DNA of 64,000 nucleotides from Streptomyces sp. SN-593 (lineage in GTDB: Bacteria > Actinomycetota > Actinomycetes > Streptomycetales > Streptomycetaceae): NCBI RefSeq assembly GCF_016756395.1, contig NZ_AP018365.1, forward strand, positions 2,115,501 through 2,179,500, read 5' to 3'. Shown here piece by piece: positions 62,930 through 64,000 of this stretch (positions within the stretch are counted from its first letter, which is position 1; every line of letters begins with the position of its first letter). Under the pieces are notes generated by a model, which saw nothing but the letters and a program-made list of their open reading frames with translations, made no database searches and was not told the origin of the DNA. The position numbers and the translations under genes were made by a program.

Positions 62930-63022
62930 CCGCACGGCCGACACGGCCCGCACGGCCCGCACGCGCGTGTCCGCACGCCCGCACGGGCACCCGCACCCGC
63001 ACCCGCACCCGCACGCCACCCA
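62930..63022. repeat. Simple GCACGG/GCACCC repeat tract
   Basis: Short repeats of CCCGCACGG and CGCACC between malG and the glucosidase gene. Low-complexity, slippage-prone sequence; no spacer structure. Confidence 0.7.
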
Positions 63023-63050
63023 GTCGTTCCCCCGAACCCAAAGGGAATCA

Positions 63051-64000
63051 ATGAGCCAGCACCTCACCGACGCGCCCAGCACCGCCGCCGCGACCGACGC
63101 CGACGCCGGGCGCAGAGACTGGTGGCGCGACGCGGTGATCTACCAGGTCTACCCGCGCAGCTTCGCCGACGGCGACGGCGACGGCATGGGCGACCTGCCG
63201 GGCGTCACCGCCCGGCTGCCCTACCTGCGGGAACTCGGCGTCGACGCGGTGTGGCTGTCGCCGTTCTACGCCTCCCCGCAGGCCGACGCCGGCTACGACG
63301 TCGCCGACTACCGGGCCGTCGACCCGATGTTCGGCACCCTCACCGACGCCGACGACCTGGTGCGCGCCGCGCACGCGCTGGACCTGCGGGTCATCGTGGA
63401 CCTGGTGCCCAACCACTGCTCCGACCAGCACGAGTGGTTCCGGCAGGCGCTGCGCGACGGCCCCGGATCGGCGGCCCGTGACCGCTTCCACTTCCGCCCC
63501 GGCAAGGGCGCGCACGGCGAACTGCCCCCCAACGACTGGGAGTCGATCTTCGGCGGCCCCGCCTGGACCCGCGTCACCGAGCCGGACGGCACCCCCGGCG
63601 AGTGGTACCTGCACCTGTTCGCCCCCGAGCAGCCGGACTTCAACTGGAACCACCGCGCGGTGCACGACGAGTTCCGCTCGGTGCTGCGGTTCTGGCTCGA
63701 CCTGGGCATCGACGGCTTCCGGATCGACGTCGCCCACGGCCTGGTCAAGGCCGAGGGACTGCCCGACATCGGCCACGCCGGACAGGTCGCGCTGCTGGGC
63801 ACCGCCGTGATGCCGTACTTCGACCAGGACGGCGTGCACGAGATCTACCGCGACTGGCGGCGCATCCTCGACGAGTACGGCCCGGTGGGCCGGGCCGGCG
63901 GCCGGGAGCGGATCGCGGTCGCCGAGGCGTGGACGCCGACGATCGAGCGCGCCGCGCGCTACCTGCGCCCCGACGAGCTGCACCAGGCGTTCAACTTCGA
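63051..64000 (+). CDS. GH13 alpha-glucosidase (partial, runs off right edge)
   Basis: At least 316 residues from ATG 63051 (AAGGGA site). The GH13 barrel is clear: WWRDAVIYQVYPRSFADGDG, VDAVWLSPFYASPQADAGYD, VIVDLVPNHCSD (region I), GFRIDVAHGL (region II, nucleophile Asp226) and RIAVAEAWTP (region III, acid/base Glu292). Region IV lies beyond the window. It most resembles oligo-1,6-glucosidase/alpha-glucosidase-type enzymes. Placed after malEFG, it likely hydrolyses imported maltose or maltodextrin in the cytosol. No signal peptide is present. Confidence 0.93.
   Translation, partial: MSQHLTDAPSTAAATDADAGRRDWWRDAVIYQVYPRSFADGDGDGMGDLPGVTARLPYLRELGVDAVWLSPFYASPQADAGYDVADYRAVDPMFGTLTDADDLVRAAHALDLRVIVDLVPNHCSDQHEWFRQALRDGPGSAARDRFHFRPGKGAHGELPPNDWESIFGGPAWTRVTEPDGTPGEWYLHLFAPEQPDFNWNHRAVHDEFRSVLRFWLDLGIDGFRIDVAHGLVKAEGLPDIGHAGQVALLGTAVMPYFDQDGVHEIYRDWRRILDEYGPVGRAGGRERIAVAEAWTPTIERAARYLRPDELHQAFNF

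Noticed and set aside
62930..63022. Possible CRISPR or structured RNA in the GCACGG tract
   Set aside because: Irregular 6-9-base simple repeats without spacers; explained by low complexity.

Overview
The window comes from a high-GC filamentous actinomycete, most likely Streptomyces or a close relative. This is inferred from the strong third-position GC bias, the GlnII-type glutamine synthetase, the malEFG cluster, zinc-free L31/L33 ribosomal proteins behind a Zur-like box, and many WXG100-type proteins. No rRNA, tRNA or CRISPR array was seen.

Bases 1-25731 form an accessory locus that looks like a type VII (ESX/WXG) secretion island. A minus-strand operon encodes a WXG protein with a long tandem-repeat N-terminal region (14387-16279), a plain WXG protein (13817-14374), and a giant protein of at least 4,589 residues that runs off the left edge. 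The giant has an N-terminal WXG-like domain, a long Pro/Ala/Ser linker, a helical middle, two copies of an RFRMRGGG-ended module, a segment resembling edema-factor/ExoY-type nucleotidyl cyclase toxins, and a long Leu-rich helical repeat region. Around it lie another WXG-like protein, an EccA-like AAA+ ATPase fused to a beta-helix, a membrane-anchored surface protein, a LuxR regulator with a degenerate receiver, an EccD-like membrane protein, a LamG-like surface protein, and a tandem pair of small WXG100 proteins. Five of the WXG proteins carry a YxxxD/E secretion-type motif. EccB, EccC, EccE and mycosin are not in the window.

Bases 25.9-35.7 kb are a graveyard. They hold a frameshifted IS5-type transposase, a decayed glutamate-type ABC transporter in which only the binding lipoprotein is intact, a class II glutamine amidotransferase broken by one in-frame TAG, two ISL3 relics, two more IS5 relics, an ABC-exporter tail and a MerR relic beside an intact quinone oxidoreductase. 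This suggests repeated insertion and deletion at the edge of the accessory region.

Bases 35.7-64 kb look like ordinary chromosome: an MFS/TetR pair with operator palindromes, an Fpg/Nei glycosylase, a STAND-like membrane NTPase, rpmG-rpmE2, a heterodimeric ABC exporter with split ATPase motifs, an SDR/XRE divergent pair, a beta-lactamase-fold protein, a second quinone oxidoreductase, an isomerase/Gfo-Idh pair, glnII with a strong terminator, a large sigma-like membrane protein, one intact IS4-family element with matching ends, a GNAT acetyltransferase, and the malE-malF-malG-alpha-glucosidase cluster, which runs off the right edge.
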